Origin: Phycisphaerales bacterium
Lineage (GTDB): Bacteria > Planctomycetota > Phycisphaerae > Phycisphaerales > UBA1924
Direction of reading: 5' to 3'
Assembly (NCBI GenBank): GCA_947459215.1
Contig: CANHCQ010000016.1
Location: forward strand, 1-64,000
DNA length: 64,000 bases
This document shows positions 1-8,547 of the stretch, piece after piece. Position numbers and translations under genes: made by a program. The first letter of the stretch is position 1, and each line of letters begins with the position of its first letter. The notes under the pieces are model-generated. The model saw nothing but the letters and a program-made list of their open reading frames with translations. It made no database searches and was not told the DNA's origin.

Positions 1-105
1 CCGACATCCGACATCCGACATCCGACATCCGACATCCGACATCCGACATCCGACATCCGACATCCGACATCCGACATCCGACATCCGACATCCGACATCC
101 GACAT
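1..105. repeat. Heptamer tandem repeat (CCGACAT x15)
   Basis: Fifteen perfect head-to-tail copies of the 7-mer CCGACAT, running off the left edge of the window. The array stops 9 bases before the TACTCT hexamer that precedes the heptosyltransferase start. A 7-base unit is not a multiple of three, and the array contains no stop codon in any plus-strand frame, so the heptosyltransferase frame stays open through it to the edge. It has no spacers and is not a CRISPR. Confidence 0.95.
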
Positions 106-113
106 CGATCCCA

Positions 114-119
114 TACTCT
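114..119 (+). promoter_or_regulatory. Candidate -10 hexamer TACTCT, leaderless heptosyltransferase
   Basis: TACTCT ends 5 nt before GTG 125, the spacing expected if transcription starts at or next to the start codon. Any -35 would lie inside the heptamer array. See the finding on leaderless starts. Confidence 0.35.
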
Positions 120-124
120 TGTTT

Positions 125-1243
125 GTGTCCGAGACGCGCCCACTTCCGCTCCGCTTGCTGGTCGTCTGCCCGTCGTGGCTGGGCGATTGCGTGATGGCGA
201 CGCCAACGTTGCGGCGGCTGCGCGAAGGGTTGCCCGGGGCGTTCATCGGGATACTGGTTCGACCAGGGATGGATGAGTTGCTGGGCGGCCTGCCGTTCTT
301 CGATGAAGTCCATGTTGCTCGCGGGTCGGGCGTGATGGGGCCGAAGTTTGTGGCGGCGAAGGTGCGGCCGCGGCGGTACGACTGTGCGGTGTTGCTGACC
401 AACTCGTTCTCGACGGCGCTGACGGTGCGGATCGCTGGCATTCCGCGGCGGATCGGGTACGACCGCGATGCGCGTGGGCTGCTTTTGACGGATCGACTGC
501 CGGCGCTGCGGCGGAGTTCCGGTGGGTGGGGGGGTGGGTTCGCGCCGGTGCCGGCGGTGAGCTATTACCTGCGAGCGGCGGACCATCTGCTCGGGCGGGC
601 GCACGATCCGGAGGATCTGGGCGGGCGGCTCGAACTGGCGGTGAGCGAGCGGGAGGCTCATGCGGCGGCTGAGATTTTGGGGCGCGCGGGTGTCGGCACG
701 GATGAGCCGCGGGTGATCCTGAACCCGGGCGGGAACAACCCGGCGAAGCGGTGGCCGGCGGATCGATACGGCCAGATTGCGCGGCTGCTGCATGAACGAG
801 GCTTTCGTGTGCTCATCAACGGCTCGCCGGGCGAGGCGGAACTGGTGGACGAGATTGTGCGGCTGTCGGGTGTGAGCAATGCGGTGGCCTTGCCCCGCGC
901 GGGGGTGACGATCGGGTCGCTGAAGGCGCTGGTGCGTGGGGCGCGGCTGATGGTGACGAATGACACGGGCCCACGGCACATCGCGGCGGCGTTTGGTGTG
1001 CCGCTGGTGACGTTGTTTGGCCCGACGGACCATCGCTGGACGACGATTCCGACGCTGGCTTCGGCGCGGGAGGCGATTCTGGTGGCGGACCCGACGCTGC
1101 CGGTGGATGAGGTGGCGGACGAGCACCCGGAGCGGTGCCGGGTGGATCGGATCAGTGTGGAGCAGGTGGTGGGGGCGATGGCGGATGTGGGATGTGGGAT
1201 CTCGAGCACCGCCAGGTCCGAGATCCACCGAACTCATCCCTGA
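125..1243 (+). CDS. waaF: Lipopolysaccharide heptosyltransferase II-like glycosyltransferase (GT9)
   Basis: Predicted to transfer a heptose from ADP-heptose onto the growing LPS inner core at the cytoplasmic face of the inner membrane. The N-terminus carries LLVVCPSWLGDCVMATPTL, the first GT9 signature; residues near 200 give NPGGNNPAKRWP, and residues near 280 give VTNDTGPRHIAAAFG and LFGPTDHRW, the nucleotide-sugar-binding half. About 372 residues is a normal family length. The start is uncertain: TTG 119 and GTG 125 are both in frame, neither has a Shine-Dalgarno, and the TACTCT hexamer fits a leaderless GTG 125. The frame is also open upstream through the repeat to the window edge. The last ~18 codons pass through two ATGTGGG heptamers (1185-1198) and look like an extension beyond the family end. 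Family is sure; the exact heptose acceptor is inferred. Confidence 0.85.
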   Translation: MSETRPLPLRLLVVCPSWLGDCVMATPTLRRLREGLPGAFIGILVRPGMDELLGGLPFFDEVHVARGSGVMGPKFVAAKVRPRRYDCAVLLTNSFSTALTVRIAGIPRRIGYDRDARGLLLTDRLPALRRSSGGWGGGFAPVPAVSYYLRAADHLLGRAHDPEDLGGRLELAVSEREAHAAAEILGRAGVGTDEPRVILNPGGNNPAKRWPADRYGQIARLLHERGFRVLINGSPGEAELVDEIVRLSGVSNAVALPRAGVTIGSLKALVRGARLMVTNDTGPRHIAAAFGVPLVTLFGPTDHRWTTIPTLASAREAILVADPTLPVDEVADEHPERCRVDRISVEQVVGAMADVGCGISSTARSEIHRTHP

Positions 1244-1425
1244 CAGTGCGGGGAGTTTGCCGTGCCGCTTGATTCGGCGGGCGGCCTTTCTACCATCTGG
1301 ACCCTGCCAAGACGCCCCGCGGCTTGTCAGGTGCGTTCGAGCCTCAAGCGACCGGGCTTTCCGGTCGAGACAATCCGTTCGGTATCAGACATGGGCGTCC
1401 GACGGCGGGCGGCCCATCCCACCAA

Positions 1426-1500
1426 GGGGGCGTAGCTCAGTTTTGGTAGAGCGCATCCATGGCATGGATGAGGTCACGAGTTCGAGTCTCGTCGCCTCCA
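1426..1500 (+). tRNA. tRNA-Ala (anticodon GGC)
   Basis: A complete cloverleaf can be folded by eye. The acceptor stem GGGGGCG pairs with CGCCTCC and includes the G3:U70 wobble pair, the alanine identity element. The anticodon stem CATCC/GGATG holds loop ATGGCAT with anticodon GGC at 1461-1463, reading GCC. The T arm is ACGAG-TTCGAGT-CTCGT and the discriminator is A1500. The next bases are CTT, so the 3' CCA is not encoded and must be added by CCA transferase. Confidence 0.97.
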
Positions 1501-1511
1501 CTTGACAAAAA

Positions 1512-1537
1512 CCCCGGTCGCAAGACCGGGTTTTTTG
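1512..1537. terminator. Bidirectional intrinsic terminator between tRNA-Ala and sucC
   Basis: Perfect stem CCCGGTC - GCAA loop - GACCGGG (1513-1530), with six T on the plus side and an A run on the other flank that reads as U on the minus strand. It can end both the tRNA transcript and the converging sucC transcript. Confidence 0.9.
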
Positions 1538-1561
1538 TTTTTGCACTGGTGATTGTCGCGA

Positions 1562-2848
<1,287 letters not shown>

Positions 2849-2887
2849 AGGGAGAGAAGGGTAGCAACAGACGGTCGAGAAGGCATG

Positions 2888-2914
2888 CACCACGGAGACA
2901 CAGAGGCACAGAGA
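2888..2914. repeat. CACNGAG-type octamer repeat, single copy
   Basis: Three to four units of the CACGGAGA/CACAGAGG type, flanked by GGCAT (2882-2886) and its complement ATGCC (2916-2920). It lies in the 281-base gap upstream of sucC. Related copies occur at 9966-10100, 11303-11412 and 57032-57060. Nothing else is evident in this gap. Confidence 0.7.
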
Positions 2915-3129
2915 AATGCCATCAACGCGAGGGGCTCTCGGGGCTCGAAGAGGGAAGGGAGACGTGTCCTTCGTGCGGAGTGGGCTGCTTTCTCCGCCCG
3001 CGCACGCCGGCGGGTTCGGCCTTCATCCCTGTCGATCCACTCGTGAATCCTTCGAGTTCCTCAAGCCATTTGAGCGGAATGCTCTCCGCCGTGCCTCGCT
3101 GCCGCCATGGTGAGAACACCTCGATCGAC

Positions 3130-3612
3130 TCACTCAACGAACGTCCGCAGCAGCACCCGCCATTCGGCGTATCGATACTCGATCTGCTCGCGGTCGTGCA
3201 GGGCGCGGATCTGTTGCATCACACGCTCGGTGAGGTCGATCTGCCATTGCTCCGCGGAGCGGTCGCAGAAGAAGATGCGGCACGCGGCGGGCTTGATGGC
3301 TTGGATGGAGCAGAGGTTGGCGGCTTGGAACGGGCATCCGCCGCGGGCGACGGCGGCGTCGATGTCGGGCGTCGTGAGCGTGCGGCCGTGGGCGGGGAGC
3401 GCGAGCACGCAGGCGGCGGTTTCGAGACCGGTGGTGTAGAGGCGGTGGCCGAAGGCTTCGAAGTTGCAGCAGCGGCCGCTGGCCCAGCAGGCGGGGCCAC
3501 GGGATTCGATCTGGTCGGCGATGAGCTGGTGGATGGCGTCGAGCGCGGCCCGAACGGAGGGGCGAGCAGCGGCTTGGAGCCAGTGGGTTGCGAGCGCGGG
3601 CTCGGGAGCCAT
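3130..3612 (-). CDS. YkgJ-family cysteine-cluster protein
   Basis: Small (160-residue) protein of the YkgJ family (putative zinc- or iron-chelating, Pfam CxxCxxCC family). Cysteines fall in the family pattern: C42 followed by C48-C49, then further cysteines in the GGCPFQAANLC and AACRIFFCD segments, eight positions suited to a metal centre. The biochemical function of the family is not established. ATG 3612 is the first in-frame Met before the domain; the much longer open frame upstream is low-complexity and overlaps the divergent peptidase region. A TAGCCT hexamer lies 5 nt before the ATG and no Shine-Dalgarno is visible, which suggests a leaderless message. Confidence 0.8.
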   Translation of the reverse strand: MAPEPALATHWLQAAARPSVRAALDAIHQLIADQIESRGPACWASGRCCNFEAFGHRLYTTGLETAACVLALPAHGRTLTTPDIDAAVARGGCPFQAANLCSIQAIKPAACRIFFCDRSAEQWQIDLTERVMQQIRALHDREQIEYRYAEWRVLLRTFVE

Positions 3613-3617
3613 GAAGG

Positions 3618-3623
3618 AGGCTA
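3618..3623 (-). promoter_or_regulatory. Candidate -10 hexamer TAGCCT, leaderless YkgJ gene
   Basis: On the minus strand TAGCCT is followed by 5 nt and then ATG 3612. Confidence 0.35.
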
Positions 3624-3691
3624 GGAGGGAACTGGGGCGTTGACGGGCCGGATAGGCTCGGTGGGTGTCCGAGGCCTGAATGGAGGCGGGA

Positions 3692-5194
3692 ATGCGGAAA
3701 GCGAGTGTTGTGGTCGCTGTGGTGGGATTGGCGGCATCGGCGTGGGCGTTGCCGAACGAGCACGAGTCGAGCGGCGGTCGTCGCGGCGTCGTTCCGGCGC
3801 GGGGCGGCGCGGAGGGGTCGGCGTGTATCGTGAAGTCGGATATCCCGCCGATGCCGCGGGAGCTGCAGCACACGGTGCAGCGAATCCCGGCGGATGTGTA
3901 TCGGCTCGACCTTGCGACCGGCGAGGAGGTGTTGCCGTTCGAGGATCGCGGCGTCTCGAACAATCGGATCAACATCGTGACGGTGGGCGACGGGTATCTT
4001 TCGACGCAGCAGGCGACGTACAACACGCACGTCACCAACGCGGTGAACCAGATGTTCGCGTACGAGCCTTTCAAGACGTACAAGAACTACTTCCAGGTGT
4101 ATCGGGTGAACGTGATCAGCACGGTGCAGGGCGTGTCGGGTGATCCGACGTCGGACATCGTGCGGTCGACGCCGCTGGGGATGCGGTACTGGTGCAGCGG
4201 GATCGAGCGGCTGCTGTGCGTGAACGTGAGCGCGTGCTACTCGTTTGCGGCGAATGCGCCGCAGCCTTACGACCAGATTCTGGCGGTCGCGAACTCATCC
4301 AAATACGGCGGAGCGGGGTATCCGAGCAACGAGGTCGGGACGTACGCGGGCGGCAATTCGTCGGCGCCGTTGATCGCGATCCACGAGCTGGGGCATTCGC
4401 TCGGTGATCTCGCGGACGAGTACGACTACGGCGGGGCGACGACCTACACCGGCGGCGAGCCCTTTGAGGCGAACTCATCGAAGTTGGCTTCGGCCGCGAT
4501 GGCGTCCCAGCAGAAGAAGTGGCACCTGTGGTTGGCCGAGAACCGTGCCGGATTTGACGGTCCGGTCGGCACGTACGAGGGGTCGTCGTACTCGCAGCTT
4601 GGTGTCTATCGGCCGAGCCCGAACTCGATGATGCGGGCGCTTGGTCCGAACTTCAACTTGCCGTCGGCGGAGCAGTTGATCAAGTCGGTGTACAACGTGG
4701 TCAAGCCGATCGATGGCGCACCGACCCCTTCCACCGCGACGGTGCTGGGGCCGTCGTCGAGCGTGAGCATCACGCTCATGCAGACGTTGAACAATCCGCT
4801 GAGCGTGCAGTGGCTGCGGGACGGCCAGCCGATCGTGGGGGCCACGGGTTCGACGTTCAACGTGTCGTCGCTGAACCTCCGCAAGGGCTCGGCGACGTTG
4901 GGTGTGCGGGTCGTGGACAACACGACGATGGTCCGCGATGCGGCGTTCCGCGCTTCGAAGATGACGCAGACGCTGACGTGGTCGATGCCGGTCGCCGCGT
5001 GTCTGGCGGATCTGGACGGCGACCGGGCGGTGGACGACGCGGACTTTCTCGGTTTCGCAGATATGTACAACGTGCTGCTCTGCGCTGCGATCGCGCCGGC
5101 GGAGTGTGCGGCGGATTTCAACAACGACGGGATGGTGGACGACACGGACTTTGTGGTGTTCGTCGGCGCGTACAACGCGTTGCTCTGTCCGTAA
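3692..5194 (+). CDS. Secreted M64-type metallopeptidase with dockerin-like C-terminus
   Basis: Exported zinc peptidase of the peptidase M64 (IgA peptidase) family. MRKASVVVAVVGLAASAWA is a clear signal peptide, and GGAGG sits 5 nt before ATG 3692, so this start is preferred over ATG 3680. INIVTVGDGYLSTQ (near residue 90) is the M64 domain entry, and HELGHSLGDLADEY at residue 231 is the HExxH zinc site with its third ligand downstream. An Ig-like segment follows (residues ~350-425). The protein ends in two 28-residue Cys-to-Cys calcium-loop units (C...VDDADF...C and C...VDDTDF...C) and stops at LLCP. The tail matches those of four other secreted proteins in the window. Substrate is unknown; general extracellular proteolysis is inferred. 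Confidence 0.85.
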   Translation: MRKASVVVAVVGLAASAWALPNEHESSGGRRGVVPARGGAEGSACIVKSDIPPMPRELQHTVQRIPADVYRLDLATGEEVLPFEDRGVSNNRINIVTVGDGYLSTQQATYNTHVTNAVNQMFAYEPFKTYKNYFQVYRVNVISTVQGVSGDPTSDIVRSTPLGMRYWCSGIERLLCVNVSACYSFAANAPQPYDQILAVANSSKYGGAGYPSNEVGTYAGGNSSAPLIAIHELGHSLGDLADEYDYGGATTYTGGEPFEANSSKLASAAMASQQKKWHLWLAENRAGFDGPVGTYEGSSYSQLGVYRPSPNSMMRALGPNFNLPSAEQLIKSVYNVVKPIDGAPTPSTATVLGPSSSVSITLMQTLNNPLSVQWLRDGQPIVGATGSTFNVSSLNLRKGSATLGVRVVDNTTMVRDAAFRASKMTQTLTWSMPVAACLADLDGDRAVDDADFLGFADMYNVLLCAAIAPAECAADFNNDGMVDDTDFVVFVGAYNALLCP

Positions 5195-5363
5195 GGCACG
5201 GACGCGGGTTGGCGGGTCGGCCGTCGGCGTGTGGTCAAGGCGGCGGAAAAGTTGGCGGAAAGCCGTGTCGCTTGCGGCGCAAAGGGCTGCCGGACGCTAT
5301 TCTTGCGCAGCGTGGAAAGCGGCCGCGGCGTGAGCGCGGCGGTCTCGGGAAGGAGCCTGAGGG

Positions 5364-7940
5364 TTGCGACAAATGGCCGATCCGGCGTTGGCGGGCGATG
5401 ACGAACTGCTCTCGGGCTTGACCGAGCCGCAGCGCCGCGCCGTGCTCACGACCGAGGGGCCGCTGCTCGTCTTGGCGGGCGCGGGTTCGGGCAAGACGCG
5501 CGTCATCACGCGGCGGATCGGGTTCCTGATCCGCCAGGGCGTGGCGCCGTGGTCGGTTCTGGCGGTGACATTTACGAACAAGGCCGCCAGCGAGATGCGG
5601 GAGCGGGTGCTGAACCTCTTGGGGCACGACCCGCGGTTGACCCGCGGATTGACGGTGACGACGTTTCACTCGCTGTGCGCGCGGCTGTTGCGGAAGTACG
5701 CCGAGGCGGCGGGGCTGAAGCCGGAGTTTTCGATCTACGACTCGTCGGACCAGCAGGCGATCTGCAAGCGGGTGATCGGGGAGCTGCAGCTTTCGACGAG
5801 CAACTTCCCGCCGCGGAGCGCGTTGTCGGCGATCAGCAACGCCAAGAACGATCTCTTGAGCGCCGAGGAGTACGCGGCCCAGGCGATTGATTTCTACTCC
5901 AAGAACATTGCGAAGATCTACACCGCGTACCAGAAGGCCCTGCGGCTCGCTGGTGCGGTGGATTTCGATGACCTGCTGGTGCTCACCGCGAAGCTGCTGA
6001 AGAACAACCCCGACGTGCGGCGGGAGTGCAACGAACGCTGGCGCTACCTGCTCATCGACGAGTACCAGGACACCAATCACGCTCAGTTCGTGATCGCGTC
6101 GCTCATCGCGGGATCGCCGCTGGACGCGCTTGAGAAGGCGGTTGAAGGTCGGCTGATCACCGGTGCGCCGGGGACGAATATCTGCGTCGTGGGCGACCCC
6201 GACCAGGCGATCTATGGCTGGCGCGGGGCGGACATCAGCAACATCCTGGAGTTTGAGCGTTCGTACCCGGGGACGAAGGTGATCACGCTGGGCGAGAACT
6301 TCCGCTCGACGGCGCCGATTCTCAAGGCCGCGGACACGCTGATCCGGCACAACGTGAAGCGCAAGCACAAGGACCTGTTCACGGCCCGCACGGGCGGCGA
6401 GCGGGTCGAGGTGGTGCTGACGCGGGATGAGAACCACGAGGCGTCGCTGGTTGCGGATTGGCTGAAGCACGTCAAGGACGAACGCGAGAACGCGCCCGAG
6501 GCGATCACGTGGCGCGATATGGCGGTGTTCTATCGCACGAACTCGCTGAGCCGCGTGATGGAAGATGCGCTGCGGGCGGCGGCGATTCCCTACACGATCG
6601 CTCGCGGCACGGCGTACTACGAGCGTGAGGAAGTGAAGAACGCGATCGCGTATCTGCGGCTGATCGCCAATCCGAGCGATGATGTATCGCTGGCACGGAT
6701 TGTCAATACGCCCACGCGGGGCATTGGTGCGACGACGTTCGGCAAGCTCGAGGACTACGCCGCGATCAAGGGCATGCCGGTGCTGGCGGCGATGCGAGAT
6801 GCGCCGAACATCCTCGATGTCGTCGGTCGCGGGGCGGCGGCGGTCGAGAAGTTCGTCGCGATGATCGACGAGTGGACGGGCGGCGGGACGTTCATGGGCG
6901 CGCAGGTCGCGACCACGCTTGCGGACCTGGTCTCGCGGGTGATCCGCGAGTCGGGGCTGGAGTCGATGTATCGCAGCCAGGCGAAGGCCAGCAACAGCGA
7001 CGCGGATCTGGAGCGGCTGGACAACCTTGACGAATTGGTCTCGAGCGCGCGGCAGTTCGAGATGGAATTCGACGCGATGGCCGATCCGGCGGCGGCGCTG
7101 GATGAGATGGGCGAGGATGAAGAGGATGAGAATCCCGTCCCGGTCGGACCGACGCCGTTTGATGACTTTGAGATCGATGAGACGACGGTGAAGCCGCGGG
7201 GCGATGCGCCGCCGCTCTTGGCGATGCTGCGGGCGTATCTGGAGTCGATCGCGCTGGTGGCGGACGCCGACGCGGTGGATCAGGCCAGCGGCGCGGTGAC
7301 GCTGATGACGCTGCACGCGGCGAAGGGTCTGGAGTTCCGCGCGGTGGCGATCATCGGGCTGGAAGAGGGGCAATTGCCGCACAGCCGGGCGCGGGAGTCG
7401 CAGGACGAGCTGGAAGAGGAGCGGCGGCTGTGCTTTGTGGGCATCACCCGCGCGATGCGACGGATTCTGATGACCTCGAGCCGCTACCGCACGCTGCGGG
7501 GCATCCCGGAGCGGACGATTCCAAGCCGATTCCTGGAAGAACTGCCGAAGGAATCGTGCCTGTTCAGCGATCAGGCCGACGCGATGGCGACCCGCGACAT
7601 GCGGGAGTTCATCGAGCGGGGCGGGGACCCGGACTCGTTCAACGGCTCGGGGAGTGGCGATGGGCCGCGGTACGTGCCTGAGGGCGAGTTCGCGGCCAAG
7701 CCGGGTCCCAAGCGTGCGGGGCTGGCGTGGGGCGCGTCGGGATTGGCGGGCGGCGGCACGTCCAAGACGCCGGCGAATACGCCTTTCCCTGTGGGCGCGG
7801 TCGTGCGGCATCCGCAGTTCGGCGAGGGCGAGGTGCTGAGCATCACGTCGGGCGCGAATGCGCGGGCGACGATCCGTTTCCGGGGCGTGGGCACCAAGAC
7901 ACTCGTGCTCGAGTACGCGCGGCTGACGCGGGTGAAGTGA
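5364..7940 (+). CDS. pcrA: ATP-dependent DNA helicase, UvrD/PcrA family
   Basis: Superfamily 1A 3'-5' helicase for repair and replication-fork maintenance. All motifs are visible: Walker A GAGSGKTRVITRR (near residue 35), Ia VTFTNKAASEM, Walker B LLIDEYQDTNHAQF (near 230), III VVGDPDQAIYGWRGAD, V TLMTLHAAKGLEF (near 650) and VI ERRLCFVGITRAM. The C-terminal ~60 residues (VGAVVRHPQFGEGEVLSI) form the PcrA-type tail that contacts RNA polymerase in the family. At ~858 residues it is slightly longer than UvrD, partly from an acidic insert near 570-610. The start is ambiguous: AAGGAG (5350-5355) is well spaced for TTG 5364, but ATG 5373 is the first conventional codon. Codon bias matches its neighbours. 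Confidence 0.95.
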   Translation: MRQMADPALAGDDELLSGLTEPQRRAVLTTEGPLLVLAGAGSGKTRVITRRIGFLIRQGVAPWSVLAVTFTNKAASEMRERVLNLLGHDPRLTRGLTVTTFHSLCARLLRKYAEAAGLKPEFSIYDSSDQQAICKRVIGELQLSTSNFPPRSALSAISNAKNDLLSAEEYAAQAIDFYSKNIAKIYTAYQKALRLAGAVDFDDLLVLTAKLLKNNPDVRRECNERWRYLLIDEYQDTNHAQFVIASLIAGSPLDALEKAVEGRLITGAPGTNICVVGDPDQAIYGWRGADISNILEFERSYPGTKVITLGENFRSTAPILKAADTLIRHNVKRKHKDLFTARTGGERVEVVLTRDENHEASLVADWLKHVKDERENAPEAITWRDMAVFYRTNSLSRVMEDALRAAAIPYTIARGTAYYEREEVKNAIAYLRLIANPSDDVSLARIVNTPTRGIGATTFGKLEDYAAIKGMPVLAAMRDAPNILDVVGRGAAAVEKFVAMIDEWTGGGTFMGAQVATTLADLVSRVIRESGLESMYRSQAKASNSDADLERLDNLDELVSSARQFEMEFDAMADPAAALDEMGEDEEDENPVPVGPTPFDDFEIDETTVKPRGDAPPLLAMLRAYLESIALVADADAVDQASGAVTLMTLHAAKGLEFRAVAIIGLEEGQLPHSRARESQDELEEERRLCFVGITRAMRRILMTSSRYRTLRGIPERTIPSRFLEELPKESCLFSDQADAMATRDMREFIERGGDPDSFNGSGSGDGPRYVPEGEFAAKPGPKRAGLAWGASGLAGGGTSKTPANTPFPVGAVVRHPQFGEGEVLSITSGANARATIRFRGVGTKTLVLEYARLTRVK

Positions 7941-7970
7941 GTCGCACGCCACCCGGCGAGGCCGCGGCGG

Positions 7971-8468
7971 CTATTCGTCCGCCTGCTTCGTCGGCTTTTC
8001 CGGCGGCGCGGGGGGTGCCTTGGCGTCCTGGCTCTTGCTGGCGAGTGAGAACGAGCCGTCCTCCGGTTCGCCTTTGAAGTTCTGGATGCGGGCGTAGACC
8101 CAGACCGGGATGTTGTTCTTCAGGGGCGTGATGACGCGCTGTTCGACCTCGGCGGCGGTGACGAGGAACGTGGGGTTCGGCCGCTTCAGGGTGACGAAGA
8201 CCTCGGTGCGGCCGCGTTGCTCCATGAGCTGGTCGAGGGTGACCGTCCATCCGCCGGTCGGGGCCTTGGCGACGACGGTCCACTGCGGCGTGGACTCGAT
8301 CCAGACCTCCGGGCCGCTCCACGCGACGTCGGACTTTGAGGGTACGAAGCGACCTGGGCCGCAGGCGGTCAGCGAGCAGGCGAGGCCCGCCAGCGCGAGC
8401 GCCCGGGCGGCGCCTCGGATCGAGGGGCGAACTTTGCGAGAAAAGGGGGCGATTGGCACGATGTTCAT
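7971..8468 (-). CDS. Putative lipoprotein, function unknown
   Basis: 165-residue protein with basic N-terminus, hydrophobic core and lipobox LTAC with C36 as the lipidated cysteine. The rest contains a compact beta-rich segment (WIESTPQWTVVAKAPTGGW, then TEVFVTLKRPNPTFLV) and a Pro/Lys-rich tail. No known domain was recognised. It converges with pcrA (30-base gap) and is divergent from the SpoIID-like lipoprotein gene, sharing an 79-base intergenic region with it. A TACGAT hexamer lies 13 nt upstream of the ATG. Confidence 0.7.
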   Translation of the reverse strand: MNIVPIAPFSRKVRPSIRGAARALALAGLACSLTACGPGRFVPSKSDVAWSGPEVWIESTPQWTVVAKAPTGGWTVTLDQLMEQRGRTEVFVTLKRPNPTFLVTAAEVEQRVITPLKNNIPVWVYARIQNFKGEPEDGSFSLASKSQDAKAPPAPPEKPTKQADE

Positions 8469-8547
8469 AGTCTTGCGCGAGATCGTACGGTGGCGGCACG
8501 CGCTGATCGCGTCGGAGGCTTGCGAGATCGCGAGGGAGTAGTAGAGC

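Noticed and set aside
1..105. CRISPR array
   Set aside because: Contiguous heptamers with no spacers; no cas genes in the window.
4990..5194. True cellulosomal dockerins
   Set aside because: The calcium-loop pattern is similar, but the fixed Cys pair and strictly C-terminal LLCP end differ, and no cohesin or scaffoldin was seen.
5235..7952. 905-residue minus-strand open frame opposite pcrA
   Set aside because: Arg/His-rich composition without any motif; it is the antisense shadow of a GC-rich helicase gene with all SF1 motifs.
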